Assembly (NCBI GenBank): GCA_034509925.1
Contig: CM067534.1
Location: 2,458,501-2,522,500 of the forward strand
Direction of reading: 5' to 3'
DNA length: 64,000 nt
Source: Hirudinaria manillensis
Lineage: Eukaryota > Annelida > Clitellata > Hirudinida > Hirudinidae
Within the stretch, counting starts at the first letter, position 1. The number at the start of each line of letters is the position of its first letter. Positions 1 to 10,264 of the stretch are shown in pieces. The notes below the pieces were generated by a model that ran no database searches, was not told where the DNA came from, and was given only the letters and a program-made list of their open reading frames with translations. Position numbers and translations under genes: made by a program.

Positions 1-681
1 TCTTGTGATGCTTTTGCCCGGGGGCAAAGATCGATGCGTCATCTCCGATCACTTTTCACGATGATAGCGGGATGGAGTTTTTTTTGTCACGCAACTCATT
101 CTCAGCTCTCATTCTCTAACTCCACCGTTCAATTCATTTTTTCTGCAACAAACGCGATCCAAAAGTATTTATAGATCAGAAAACTTAAGCTTTCTGACGA
201 AGTTCGCTGAAGTTTTTTCCCCCACTCACTTAGATATTTTCATTTTTTAAATTAATTTTTTTTTATGTAAAGTATAGAATCTCTATCTCTCTGCCTTCGC
301 CACGCTGTCTTAATAAATTTAATTTAGAAGGATATATTTAAATATCTAGTCATTATCATAGAAGATTGTGTATTACTAGTAAAAATGGGACTAAATATAG
401 ATCAGCCATTTTGATTGATTTGCCATGACATCTGCCTAAATTTTTGTGTTTCATATTACAAAATCATATTATTTTGATGCGTCAACCACTAAACCCAAGT
501 AGCTGATGTATCAGAAAACTAAAACTAAATAAAATTGATCTAATTTAGATGTTGTCAACGACAACTTACCAGAAGTTTAAAAATACTTTGTGTTATATAT
601 GTTTTACATATATATATGTAATATATGTAGCCAATTACGTTTAATTTAAAATGTACTGTTGTTTTTTTTTTGTTTGCCAAG
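1..681 (+). other. Intron of the emx homologue (3' part)
   Basis: AT-rich sequence with no convincing coding exon. It ends in a long T tract followed by CCAAG, a usable splice acceptor, directly before the coding exon at 682. The upstream exons (N-terminus and homeodomain residues 1-44) must lie outside the window. A GC-richer stretch at about 1-80 has no readable ORF. Confidence 0.6.
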
Positions 682-984
682 GTTAAGGTGTGGTTCCAAA
701 ACAGAAGAACCAAATTCAAAAGATCTAAAATTGAAAACGAAATTGAAAGTGTCAATCATATGGAATCAGATGATCATTTTTACAACTACGAGTCAAACAG
801 CTCACATTCGATAATGGCTAAGACTTCCGACGGGCAGGGATCACACCAATGCAGAGATAGCGAAAATTCAAAGGAGGAAAAAGAAGCCTCTATCGTCAGT
901 CCTCCTGCCAGAAATCCAGAACTTAAAAAAGTAAAGATATCTCACCATGTCAACAGGTGGCGAGCTGAAACGAATCAAATATAA
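682..984 (+). CDS. emx: Emx/empty spiracles homeobox protein, terminal exon (partial)
   Basis: This last exon encodes the end of a homeodomain transcription factor expected to bind DNA in the nucleus. It opens with VKVWFQNRRTKFKR, the second half of recognition helix 3, in phase 0 right after an AG acceptor. An intron between homeodomain residues 44 and 45 is a known position in Emx and several other homeobox classes. The class call rests on the C-terminus: SHHVNRWRAETNQ followed by a stop closely matches the HHINRWRIATKQ tail that is typical of EMX proteins. About 60 Ser/Glu-rich residues lie between. In family knowledge Emx genes pattern the anterior head and nervous system. The rest of the gene is upstream of the window. 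Confidence is high for the class and good for the exon limits. Confidence 0.88.
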   Translation, partial: VKVWFQNRRTKFKRSKIENEIESVNHMESDDHFYNYESNSSHSIMAKTSDGQGSHQCRDSENSKEEKEASIVSPPARNPELKKVKISHHVNRWRAETNQI

Positions 985-1034
985 CAAAGCTTTTTTATTG
1001 GCCACATTTCCCTAAACAACGTTTAAAATATAGT

Positions 1035-1040
1035 AATAAA
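1035..1040 (+). terminator. Poly(A) signal of emx
   Basis: Canonical AATAAA 51 bases after the emx stop codon; a second AATAAA follows about 30 bases on. Confidence 0.6.
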
Positions 1041-1100
1041 TTTCAATATATTTCAATATATTTGAATTAATAAATTTAGCGCCTCCATAACATTAATTCA

Positions 1101-2965
1101 TTTACAAACTTAGTTGTCTTTGGCGGACGAGTTTTAGTTTTCGGAGGTAAAAAGTAAGCATTTGTGTTGCTATTTTATTTGTTAATATACTTAGCTTAGC
1201 GAGTAACTTAATGGATAAATTAAAATAGTGTACTAATGGGATTTGGGTCATTGCTTGCAGCAGCATTTAGCTTAACAATCTACAATGGGTTTATTTTTGT
1301 AAGTAGAGAATTTTACTAAAGATGAATAATGGAATAGAGCCTAGAACAAGCTCACATAAGGGTCACAATAATTTTAGTATATTCTATAAATATAAAAATA
1401 TGGCATTTAGTCCAGCTCCCCTCTACGGCTAGTGCATAAATCTTGGGCAGGCTCCTTAAATGAATGAATTGAAGCCCGTGAAATCATCATTAATTATCAT
1501 GGCTAAATATTCTCAAAATTTTTAAATAACATGATTAAGTATAAATAGAAATTATGCAAAGTTGCACAAGTTATTTGTCTAAAATCTTTGAAGTAGGCAA
1601 TTAGTAGGTAACAAAAGTTTTGATAATTATATGATTATAGGGTGGCCCGTCAATACATAAATTTGTAATCGGTTAGAATTGGCCATTCTCATATCAGGTA
1701 GATAATACAATGTTTTTTATGCAATTTGAAGCGGCTTTTAAAGCTTTTAATACAAAGAGGGAATAGGGATATTAAATTAAATTTTGTTAAATGCCAATTT
1801 TTTCAAAATTTTGTATGGTGGTGGATGTCCGAGGGCCAAATTTAAAATACTATAGATGTATTTAGTAGTGGTTATCATTTAATACTATGGACTTATCACT
1901 ATTGTCTCATTTTCTGGCATTTAAACTTAAAGGTTTTGTGCAAGAAAACGTACTAACTCATTAAGTAATTTAAGTTTTTAAATGGTCCTATTCCGGATGG
2001 AATTAAAATTTTGGTGGTTAGAGCTTATTAAATACAGCATTTGAGGGCAGTCCAAAAAACATGAGAACATCCTTTATTATTTGCTTTCATCATTATCGTA
2101 ATTTTATCATTGCTATCTTACAATCTATTTTTCGCTTACTTCTCAATGTCCAAATGAGCTGAAATTTTGCAAACTTAAGCCTTTAAGATACAATATACTG
2201 TAATAACCCGGGGTCCTCAAACTAATTATAGAAGGCCAGGTTTATTGAAAGTGTTCGGATGGCTTGGAAGATGTACAAGTCTTGAAATCTGCTGTTTCTC
2301 TAACTCTTGCCCTGCTTTTCGAGATAAATCTATTTGTCTAGATTCATAACCAAAGACTCTGAATAGTACCAATTAATTAATTCTCAAATTATATTGCCAC
2401 TCAATTTAATTAATTACTAAATTAATTAATCAGCAATATAATTTTAATTATTCTTCAATTATCTGGATCCAGGGATCCAACAATACGAATCATTCATTAA
2501 TTTTAAATTTCGTTAGAGTTTTAGACAAATGACAACAGTAAAACCTGTTGGGACATCCGAGAATCTACCCTTGGGATGTTTTTTCTAGGAACCGATTTCA
2601 CTTTAGTTTAACATAGATACCTGATAACGGGGACGAATCACTTTCTTCGTGCAAAATCTAGCTGTCACTATTTGCAGTTTTTTTTTACTGTACTAGATTA
2701 CGACAATTATTAAACACTTCTACCACCACCTAGGGAATATAAAATAAATACTTAAAAAATTGTCAAAATAGATCAATAATTACAATTCTTCAATAAACTT
2801 GCGGGCTATAAACTTTGAACCTCCTCTTAATGAAACTATTAGTCGTTTCAATAAGTATTCATTTGTCAACTATAAATTGTTATAATTATAAAAGCAGGTT
2901 GAACCCTTCATCGGGTGCAACCGATCTGACAAGCATAAGTGAGAGCTTAATGTTTTTTTTTCTAT
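1101..2965. other. Unassigned AT-rich intergenic DNA
   Basis: No ORF of coding character, RNA gene or clear repeat was seen. Only short AT-rich inverted stretches occur near 2370-2460 (TTAATTAATT runs). Confidence 0.5.
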
Positions 2966-3390
2966 TTTCTATCTCCGGTTGCCACTTCAAAGAAAATTTA
3001 AGGCTCAGCTGACACATATTGGGTACACGGTGTGAAGAAGCCACTGAGAGCTTTCATGACCGTTGTACGATAGGGTGGAGGTGTTCAACATAACAATGCC
3101 AAAGAGAGCCTCGCATAGTCGAAGTTTGCAGGAAGAATGCAAGTAGAGTTCTACCTTACGGAAGCCAACGAGAGCTTTCACAGCCAGGCAGCAGTGACTG
3201 CATAACAAAACCAATGGGTGCCTCTCATAGCAGGCGGTAAATGTTGGGTCCAGAAGGACAAAGTCAACAGGGACATCCGGCTGATCACCGGATGTGGCCC
3301 GCCCCCCGAAAACGTAGGAGACTCAAAGGGCCGAAGCGTTTGAAGACCGGGGAATCCTCTGAGAACCCCTGTCGGAGCTCCAAGGCGGAG
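2966..3390 (+). mobile_element. 3' end fragment of an RLE-type non-LTR retrotransposon (subfamily 1)
   Basis: This is a severely 5'-truncated copy consisting only of 3' untranslated sequence. It matches, in the opposite orientation, the 3' UTR of the full-length element at 50124-53923. Shared parts include ACAGGGACATCCGGCTGATC, the GGGCCGAA block, the CCCTGTCGGAGCTCC end, and a degenerate ~60-bp repeat whose core reads GAAGCCAACGAGAGC at 3037, 3096, 3161 and 3207. The left limit is approximate because similarity fades around 2966. The right limit is sharp, at the terminal CTCC-AAGGC-GGAG hairpin, followed by TAATAAG. It interrupts a Tc1-like transposase on the other strand. No clear target-site duplication was found. 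Confidence 0.8.
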
Positions 3391-4020
3391 TAATAAGAAA
3401 CTAACGTAGGCCCGTTATAATAGAATCGTTAGTTGACTGCTTCAGTGGCTTACCACTTTTATGTTCTCTTGCAAAGTATGTACTGATGAGATGTCTCTGA
3501 CTTTGTTTTGAGAGTTTTCTTGGTCTTCCACCAAGCATACTTCTTCCCATATGACTCTGGATCATCAAAAAAATGTTTGATAGCACCCCTTGAACGTTTC
3601 AACTCTTTGACAATCATTCTTATCGAATAATTTGCTTTCCTGAATGCTTTAATTTGCCCTTTCTCTTCTTCAGTCAAACTTGGTCTCTTCCCCATGATGA
3701 AAATGTATAATAAAGGAAGTTTTGAATTTTCATCCATATTATATAGCCTTCTCAATGGTAATTTCATGTTTGATTCCTTTAACTAAATTTTTAACAAGCT
3801 CAAATGGGCCTAAAAGGGAAGTGGTCATTTAGTTATTTCTCTGCCAAAATTCGCTCAATTGCGCAATTTACAAGCATCATTGATCTAAATAAAAAGAAAT
3901 TTTGCAGGATATCCATAAACTATAAGTTACATAATTGCTGTAAGTATCAGCAAGATATGTTTATTTATAAGGAAGTTATGTAATAAAAATGGGTAGGCCA
4001 TCACATTTTTTCTAGCACTG
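3391..4020 (-). mobile_element. Tc1/mariner-like DNA transposon, 5' half only
   Basis: The right end reads, on the minus strand, TA followed by CAGTGCTAGAAAAAATG, a Tc1-type inverted-repeat end next to its TA target dinucleotide (4021-4022). About 320 bases further in, a transposase reading frame starts. The left half, with the DDE catalytic region and the second inverted repeat, is missing: a retrotransposon 3' end abuts at 3390 and no transposase sequence resumes beyond it. The element is therefore dead. Confidence 0.8.
3401..3695 (-). pseudogene. Tc1-like transposase, N-terminal remnant with frameshift
   Basis: The ATG at 3695 begins MGKRPSLTEEEKGQIKAF, the first helix-turn-helix of a Tc1-type transposase, followed by a KELKRSRGAI-like recognition helix and the DDPESYGK stretch. 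The frame then shifts near 3545-3560: the GGRPRKLS motif, a GRPR AT-hook-like linker standard in Tc1 transposases, continues in a second frame up to the junction with the inserted retroelement. Only the DNA-binding half survives, about 95 residues against a usual ~340. The frameshift and truncation make it a pseudogene. Confidence 0.8.
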
Positions 4021-4022
4021 TA

Positions 4023-5540
4023 TAACATCAATTTTGTTACAACATGGCTTGTGTGAGTGAGTTAGTGGTCTACCAGGCACGCTCGCCTCGTTGCTGTTCA
4101 TATTGTGCCCGACAGAGGATTAACAGAAATAAAATACGAAATTGAAAATTAAAATTACGCAATAAAAATTATTTGTATATAATTGATGTCGGTATATAAA
4201 CCATTTTGAAACTACTTGGGTATTTTTTTCTGAGCTGTTTTTAGGAACAGGGGCACCACCGGTGCAAAAAATTTGAGAAGCGATTTGGAACACAATTGTA
4301 CTTGGACGAAAATGGATAAAAATTGATTTCATCAACGAAATAAATCTTAGCTCCATTATTTCTTTATATATCTTTCCAATGAAAGAAGAACAATAACTTA
4401 TTGGAACAGTATTTTATCCAATTTAAAATAAATAATTTTTTTTGTCAAAAAACTAAAAAAAAATCTTGATTTTTCTGAAAACTGACGCAACATTATTCCC
4501 ATGAAAAAACAAATAAATTTGATAAATTTCCGCTTAATTCTTAGTCAAACTTTCGAAAACATTTGCGAGTTATATTCTGAAGTGACATTATGCATTCCCC
4601 AATCTGTGTTTTATATGCTTCTTTAAACCTAAGTTATCAGAATAAATGTAGACTTTTATAATATTTTTTCTAGGCCTGCATTGACGTAAAGATAACATCC
4701 GCGCAAAAACGTGTTCTTCATAGCAATAGTGCATAGTGGCGAATCCAAAAGAGCATTTTAAGGAATTACGCTAATAGCTATAAAATGTTTTTTTTTGCAA
4801 ATTAAAGATCCCTTTGAGTTTGTATATCCGTTGCTGAATTACTAAATTGACCTCGAATAATAAATCTGCATGTTCCATTTTCGTCGGCTGTTCGTAAAGC
4901 ATTTTCATCAACATACGATAACAGTGCGCTTAAGAAATAAGCATAAGAAATAATCGTCATGACAATGAAATGAAGAATGGAAGAATTAGAAACTCATTGT
5001 CGATCTCATTAATGGCAAACGAAATAGATGCCATATGCACATTTTTAAATTGAAAATATGTAAACAAACAATAATATTACAAACATAACAGTAAAATTAA
5101 CAGTATGGTCCAAACATAACAACAGTAACTAATAACGCATGCTAATAATGTTTCGCTAAGCGTTCACACGGCTTCATATAACAATTATTCATTCACGATG
5201 CCACAAGTAATCGATGAAACTAATAGGTCATTTCATATTGATAGCAAATGAGTAATTAATGTGTTCGATACTTCAATGACCCTTTCAACATAAAAAAATT
5301 GCCTGAGTAATGGAAAATGATTGATGAAACATATAAGTTAATTTTGTCGGTCTCAGAATTATTGTGCCGAAGCAGCTGAAAGATTCTTTGAAATTAGTCA
5401 AAATAACTTTTTCACATTAACTTCATTGTGGATTAATAAAATTAACCAAATCAAGAGGATATTATGCGAAATTTCTTCATTTCTTTATATTTTACACTAT
5501 TTGGTGATCATGTTGGACAAGCGACAATGGTCTCAAGGAA
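4023..5540. other. Unassigned AT-rich intergenic DNA
   Basis: No coding exon recognised. A GC-richer spot at about 4040-4110 ends in TTCATATTGTGCCCGAC and resembles a segment at 10130-10155 (TTTATATTGTGCCGTGAG), possibly an ancient short repeat, but the match is too short to classify. Confidence 0.4.
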
Positions 5541-5633
5541 TTATTTATTTTCTTGCTGATTTTGCTGAAATTTTTCCAAATCCGCAGTCAATTGATGAAG
5601 CTCCTCCGTCAGTAATTCATTTTTCTTCATAGC
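5541..5633 (-). CDS. Terminal exon of the LZTS-like gene
   Basis: The acceptor TTTGAACTAG precedes 30 codons starting AMKKNELLTEELHQL and ending QQENK then TAA. It is in phase 0 with the preceding exon and continues its coiled coil, which supports this otherwise short exon. Confidence 0.65.
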   Translation of the reverse strand, partial: AMKKNELLTEELHQLTADLEKFQQNQQENK

Positions 5634-8354
5634 CTAGTTCAAATAGAATAATTTGGCAATAATGAATTCATTTGTGATAATCAATAATTATTACATAATT
5701 TAAAAAATAATAAATTACCTGAATGTAATTAAGCTGGAGACGTTGTTGATACTCGATCACGCTATTCTTTTCGTTCATCCACCTCATTTGTTCCTCTTCC
5801 ATGGTAGCTTTGCAATTTTCTAGTTCAGTTCTGAGACGTTTCAGAACTACGTCATTATTAGGAGCTTGTGATGAAGTCATTATCGCGTCTCCGGACTCAT
5901 TCGCGTTCATTAAATCCGAGCTGTCGACGCTACTGCAGCTGCTGCTGAAGCTGTGGTTCATATCTTTTGCTCTTTCCTGGTGATGGCTTTGTGATAGTTT
6001 AAAATTAATTAAACTATTAGAAGTAGAGGATTCTTTGCTTCGAGGGGTCTGAGTTGAAGCCTCAAAAAGATGAAGTCTGCTTTTGCTCACGTCCTGACAT
6101 TTTCTCAGTTGGTCTTAAATGAAATACAGTTTTGGACGATAATTTTCCAAAGTTTATAAGGATTTTTTTTTATTTGAAATGGAATTGGGGGGAGTATGAC
6201 ATCAATGGATATTCTTCTTAAGTTCTAATTAATTTAATTATTACATCATTACAACAATGACAGAAGTTTTTAAATCAAAGTAACCACCCTGAATTTTAGT
6301 TAATTTGCCGTCTTACCAATTCATTAACTTTCCTATTGCTTTTAATAGGTTTATTTTCTTACTAATATTCTTGGATTTTTAAATAATTACAAACATAGCT
6401 TTTTTCATGCAGATCTGAATAAGGCAATTGTCTAAATAGCTAACAGTCATTGACCATAAAGGATAGTTCTTATAAAACTCAAGATCGCACAAAAGTTTTT
6501 GAACAAATTGCTCTACAACTAACCTTGTAAATGCACAAATTGCTTCCGTAATTGTTGGAGTTGATTTCTCAACGACTGCTCGATGCTTCTTGCTTCAGCA
6601 ACCACTCCCTCCATGCGTGCCACCCACCTTCTCTCCACCTCAGCCTCTCGTTCTTCGTTGTTTTTTCTCTCCGTCCATATCAACAATCTCAATCGTCTGA
6701 GTTCATTTTCGTCATCATGTGAACTTATTATATCAGAATTTTGATGGAATCCTCTCCCAATGAAATAACATTCACTATTCATCCCGTTGATGACTTTTGG
6801 CAAAGTTTGGTAAGCTCCAATGAGGTTAGAACCCTGAGCTTTCCTCGGAGGTAATAAACCACAGCGACTTCCCAAGCGAACATTGTTCGGACGTTGGAGA
6901 TTATTTGAACTTGTTCGATTATCAATTCGTTGATTGTAAGGAAGAGGATTGCAGTCGCTTGAATGTCTGTGTGTCACTTCAGCAATACAGTCATCACTCG
7001 AACTTTCATTTTCCTGAGGTTCTAAAGGAACCGTTTGATGCCAGATATTTTTCTCGTCTAATGAAGAGTGACGCTCCAATTTCATTTTATCGCTTTTAAT
7101 ACAATGTTCAACGCTTCCAGTCATAACGTCATGAACATTCGGCAAGCGATTTCTAACAGGAGCTACTACTGACTGATTGGTGTCCTTTTGATTAACACAT
7201 CGCTTGAGAGGTAGATTCTGTTCGAGTTTATATTTATTTATTATATTAAATTTCGTTCATAAGACAGCATTAGCAAAAATTAAATCAACTTGGCATTCTT
7301 GAGAAGAATATCCGTCATCTAAACTCTTTTGCTTTACTCTCATTCTTTCCACTTGTTCTCCACAATGAGAATCTGTTCTTCCATTCAAAAAGAACGATGA
7401 GGAAGAAGAAGATGAAGAAAGGGAAGGTGATTGATAGCAGGAAGTGGCCATATTTAACTGCAATTATAAGTATGGAAAATATTATATTAGCATTCTTAAT
7501 ATCGATATAACATACTATTCCGAAATCGGCTTATTCACTTATTTTTAAATTTAAAAGGTAGAAATAACTTGAACTGCGGATATCAGGCAATTACATTTTC
7601 CCATGTCATCTTATAAATAGAATTTAAACATGTAGAACTTTTCAAGTAATCTTTACTTACAATGTACTGTGGAGAAACATACATATATCAAATTACTTCA
7701 TTTCTAGCCTAGTGCCAATTTTTATGACAAACTTTCATAAAGAATTATAATTGAAAATTAAGTGGTTAACTGTTCCTAACTAATCCTTACAGAAGTTTCG
7801 TTTTTTAAGGACAGATCGATTTCTTCGTAGATATTTTCCTTCTTACAACAGATGGCAGGAAAAATGGGAGTAATTTCCGACTTTTCATCATCACTAAAGT
7901 TTAATGATCTTCCAATTAATGGTCTCTGAATGGCGCTTTTTACCCTGGACAAAACTCTTTGCGAATGAATGAAATTTTGGCTCGCAGGTGCAAACAGAAG
8001 GGGACCGGAATCAGTTGGTTCTCTGTGTTGGTGAGCAGCTTCTTGCCATGCAAATGATGGCTGCTTGCCGATGTTACTACAAGTTTGTTTGGATTTTTGC
8101 TGTGTTTGTTGGTCCTGTGGTTTTTTCTGAGACGAACATTTGTTGAGGGGCAAAGACATTCGGCGATGAGGATGCAAGAGTTTGCAGGCTGTTTCTTCAT
8201 TTTGCTTCGATAATTGCTTCCTTGGTGGAGATGCAGATACCTTGTGACGAGTGGGAGAAGGAGAAGGGTGACTGGATGATCTGTTGTGTCTTTCCGTCAG
8301 AGCAGGATTGGAAGAGGACTTTGAAAAGAGACTTGGACGCTCTGTTGTCAACAT
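5541..8354 (-). CDS. LZTS/N4BP3-like (Fez1-type) coiled-coil protein, spliced gene
   Basis: Five exons read by eye join in consistent phase: 8354-7791, 7457 to about 7270, 7217-6524, 6113-5719 and 5633-5541. Donors are GTAAGG, an unclear one, GTTAGT and GTAATT. The product is roughly 640 residues: Ser/Pro/Gln-rich and basic in the first half, then long heptad-like coiled coil. The C-terminal run EKNSVIEYQQRLQLNYIQ followed by MKKNELLTEELHQL resembles the end of the Fez1 domain in LZTS1-3 and N4BP3 (EK..V.RYQ.QLQ..Y..M..RN..LE..L). Those proteins act as cytoskeletal or synaptic scaffolds; that role here is inference. The first exon could start at the ATG at 8354 or be spliced to an exon at 10.9 kb. 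The donor of the second exon is unresolved. Confidence 0.6.
5719..6113 (-). CDS. Coiled-coil exon of the LZTS-like gene
   Basis: It starts in phase 1 after the acceptor TTTCATTTAAG and ends CAG before GTAATT (phase 0). Joined to the previous exon it reads FVHLQ-DQLRKCQ without breaking the coil. It holds a Ser-rich linker (SSSCSSVDSSDL) and then the coil with TELENCKATMEEEQMRW. Confidence 0.7.
6524..7217 (-). CDS. Large internal exon of the LZTS-like gene
   Basis: It opens NLPLKRCVNQ after the acceptor CTCGAACAG and ends CAA G before GTTAGT (phase 1). The first two thirds are polar and low-complexity. The last 65 residues form a strong coiled coil (RLRLLIWTERKNNEEREAEV and onward). Confidence 0.7.
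7257..7457 (-). CDS. Small Ser-rich exon of the LZTS-like gene (3' limit uncertain)
   Basis: The acceptor ATAATTGCAG is phase 0, matching the GTAAGG donor of the upstream exon. It reads LNMATSCYQSPSL then a Ser run. Three phase-0 donor candidates exist (GTAAAG, GTTGAT, GTCTTA) before the in-frame stop at 7257; none is clearly best. Confidence 0.55.
   Translation of the reverse strand, partial: LNMATSCYQSPSLSSSSSSSSFFLNGRTDSHCGEQVERMRVKQKSLDDGYSSQECQVDLIFANAVL
7791..8354 (-). CDS. First or second coding exon of the LZTS-like gene
   Basis: An ORF from ATG 8354 reads MLTTERPSLFSKSSSNPALT and ends ACT TCT before a consensus GTAAGG donor. It is rich in Ser, Pro and Lys, with SHPSPSPTRHKVSASPPRK typical of a phosphorylated disordered region. 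The upstream sequence lacks a good pyrimidine tract, which favours 8354 as the true start. Confidence 0.6.
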
Positions 8355-8409
8355 TTATTTACTGTATCAATTACGTCAATCACCTTTTGTAATTATTTCA
8401 CATTTCTGT

Positions 8410-8638
8410 ATGGCTAGAACATATGAACTAAAATTCAGTGAATTTGGTGGAACAATTGATTTGTTTGATATAAAAGGTGCTTTCAAGGTAAGTCAAAATG
8501 ATTATTTGTGTTAGTGTGATTTAGGAGTGTGAAATAAATCAAGCTCCGACCAAAAAGGTGGAGATGATCCAAGAAAATATAAGTTGTAGAGGAAATGAGT
8601 TTTATATGACTAAAAAATATTTTTGTGTAAATGAATAA
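8410..8638 (+). CDS. Possible small two-exon gene with a 37-base intron
   Basis: ATG at 8410 opens 26 codons (MARTYELKFSEFGG...) ending AAG before a perfect GTAAGT donor. A TTTAG acceptor 37 bases later continues in phase for 37 codons (starting ECEINQAP) to TAA at 8636-8638. AATAAA (8634-8639) overlaps that stop. The 63-residue product matches no family I know. Its ATG lies only 55 bases from the divergent ATG of the LZTS-like gene, so a shared promoter would be expected. Without splicing the frame stops at 8512-8514. A chance arrangement is possible. Confidence 0.33.
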
Positions 8639-10264
8639 AGCCTTAAAGAATTACTAAAATCGTAATATTTTGATTTTCAGTCGAAAGCCATTCTAGTATT
8701 TAGAATTCATAGCATTACGCATCAATGAATCCTAACGCATTCAGACAAATACAGTAAAAGCATGTTAGGAATATAGTTAATGTCAAAACACGGAGGTCGA
8801 CCGCAGATAGCCGAATGAGCATGCCTGAATGCCGCGGCGAATAAGGGGCAGCGGTGTCGTTTTCGATACCCATCCTGCACATCCGGAAAGGGGCTGATAC
8901 GGTCGGCATGTTCGAATGGCTGTGTTCTTGTGGTATACGATGCAACGTTCACTATAGGTCATGTTCGAAATTATAATAAATGAACCTTTGAAGACATTAT
9001 CATTCATATCAAGCGCATATCAACAATATGTTGATGCTTAAAATATAGATATTTGGTCGAAAACTAATCAAATAAATAATAAATGTGCAAGGATGTCTTA
9101 GTATAATCAAAGGAATCATTCACGTAACAAAATATTATTAATCGTCAAATTAAAGCTAAGTTGGTTAATTGACAAATTTAGGTCAATTATTTTTATTGTT
9201 TCACCATTGGTAGTCCGCTGGATCAGATTATAAGATCTTAGAACTTTCACGAAATGATGTCTCTTCGGTAGAAAAAGCGATCAATCTTGAAGAATTCTTG
9301 GATGAAGAGAAAAGCGGAGGTGCAATAAAGATACAAAAGTTATTTGAAGGAGGCTGATTTGAGCTGTGGCTGATAAACATGGGAGCCATTCTTTGTCTTC
9401 AATTAATCATTCGGAAAAATTCGTTCAGAGCAACGCACCATGAAGGCCATACGAATTATTAAATTAGTAGTAATACTCACATATTCTGGTTTTAATATTC
9501 GGGATCGTAAAAAGTTAGGTAATTTCTAACAGTTATAGAATTGATGTAACACCGTATAACGCAGTTTTTTGTCTTTGTGCCTCAAATATTATTTCCTGAC
9601 ATTGTTAAGGGTGGCATTACCATTTATTATTTTACACTTATTTATTTATTTATATTTAATATTATTTACATTTATTATTTTAACTTTATATTTTGATCAG
9701 GACATCATAAATTAGATGAACCGACAAAATAGCTCAATCCAATTAATCAGAAAATAACGTTATCAAAACAAAGACGAACAAAAATGAAAATCTATTACAT
9801 AGCTTAATCAGCGTTTCCCTTATAAGCAGAGTACTATTATCATTAAAAATATTATATAATTTTTTGCATTTTCTCGAACTCACAAATATTACACACATGG
9901 ACCGTCTGAATACTTTCCTGAAAGATTTGGTAACAAGTGTCCCGGTACCTGAGGAAGTGACAGGCAAAAGCCAAATCACTGACTGGTAACTTCTCTGCAG
10001 TTTCGCCGAAGATTGGTAAGGGTGGGCATGTGAATTAATGTAAATAACTGTGTCGGTCTGCTCAGTATTAAAGCCATTCCGGTTTTATTGCAATAACGAA
10101 TCAACGCGCCCGGAGCTTGCGACAGCCGACAGTCCATGTTTATATTGTGCCGTGAGTTAAAAAAAAAGATATATTATCGAAATATTGTTATAAAATATTA
10201 AGTTGCCAATAATAAAATTACTACTATTATTATCACTGACAAGAGAATTACCAATACAAAAATT
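8639..10264. other. Unassigned DNA, probably intronic to the minus-strand gene
   Basis: No coding exon recognised. A GC-rich island at about 8790-8960 is open in three minus-strand frames, which suggests a repeat fragment rather than a gene. No tRNA-like boxes could be confirmed in it. Confidence 0.4.

Noticed and set aside
8715..9007. Three overlapping minus-strand ORFs in a GC-rich patch
   Set aside because: All three frames are open with no splice signals or domains; more like a repeat fragment. A weak B-box-like GGGTATCGAAAACG was too poor to call a SINE.
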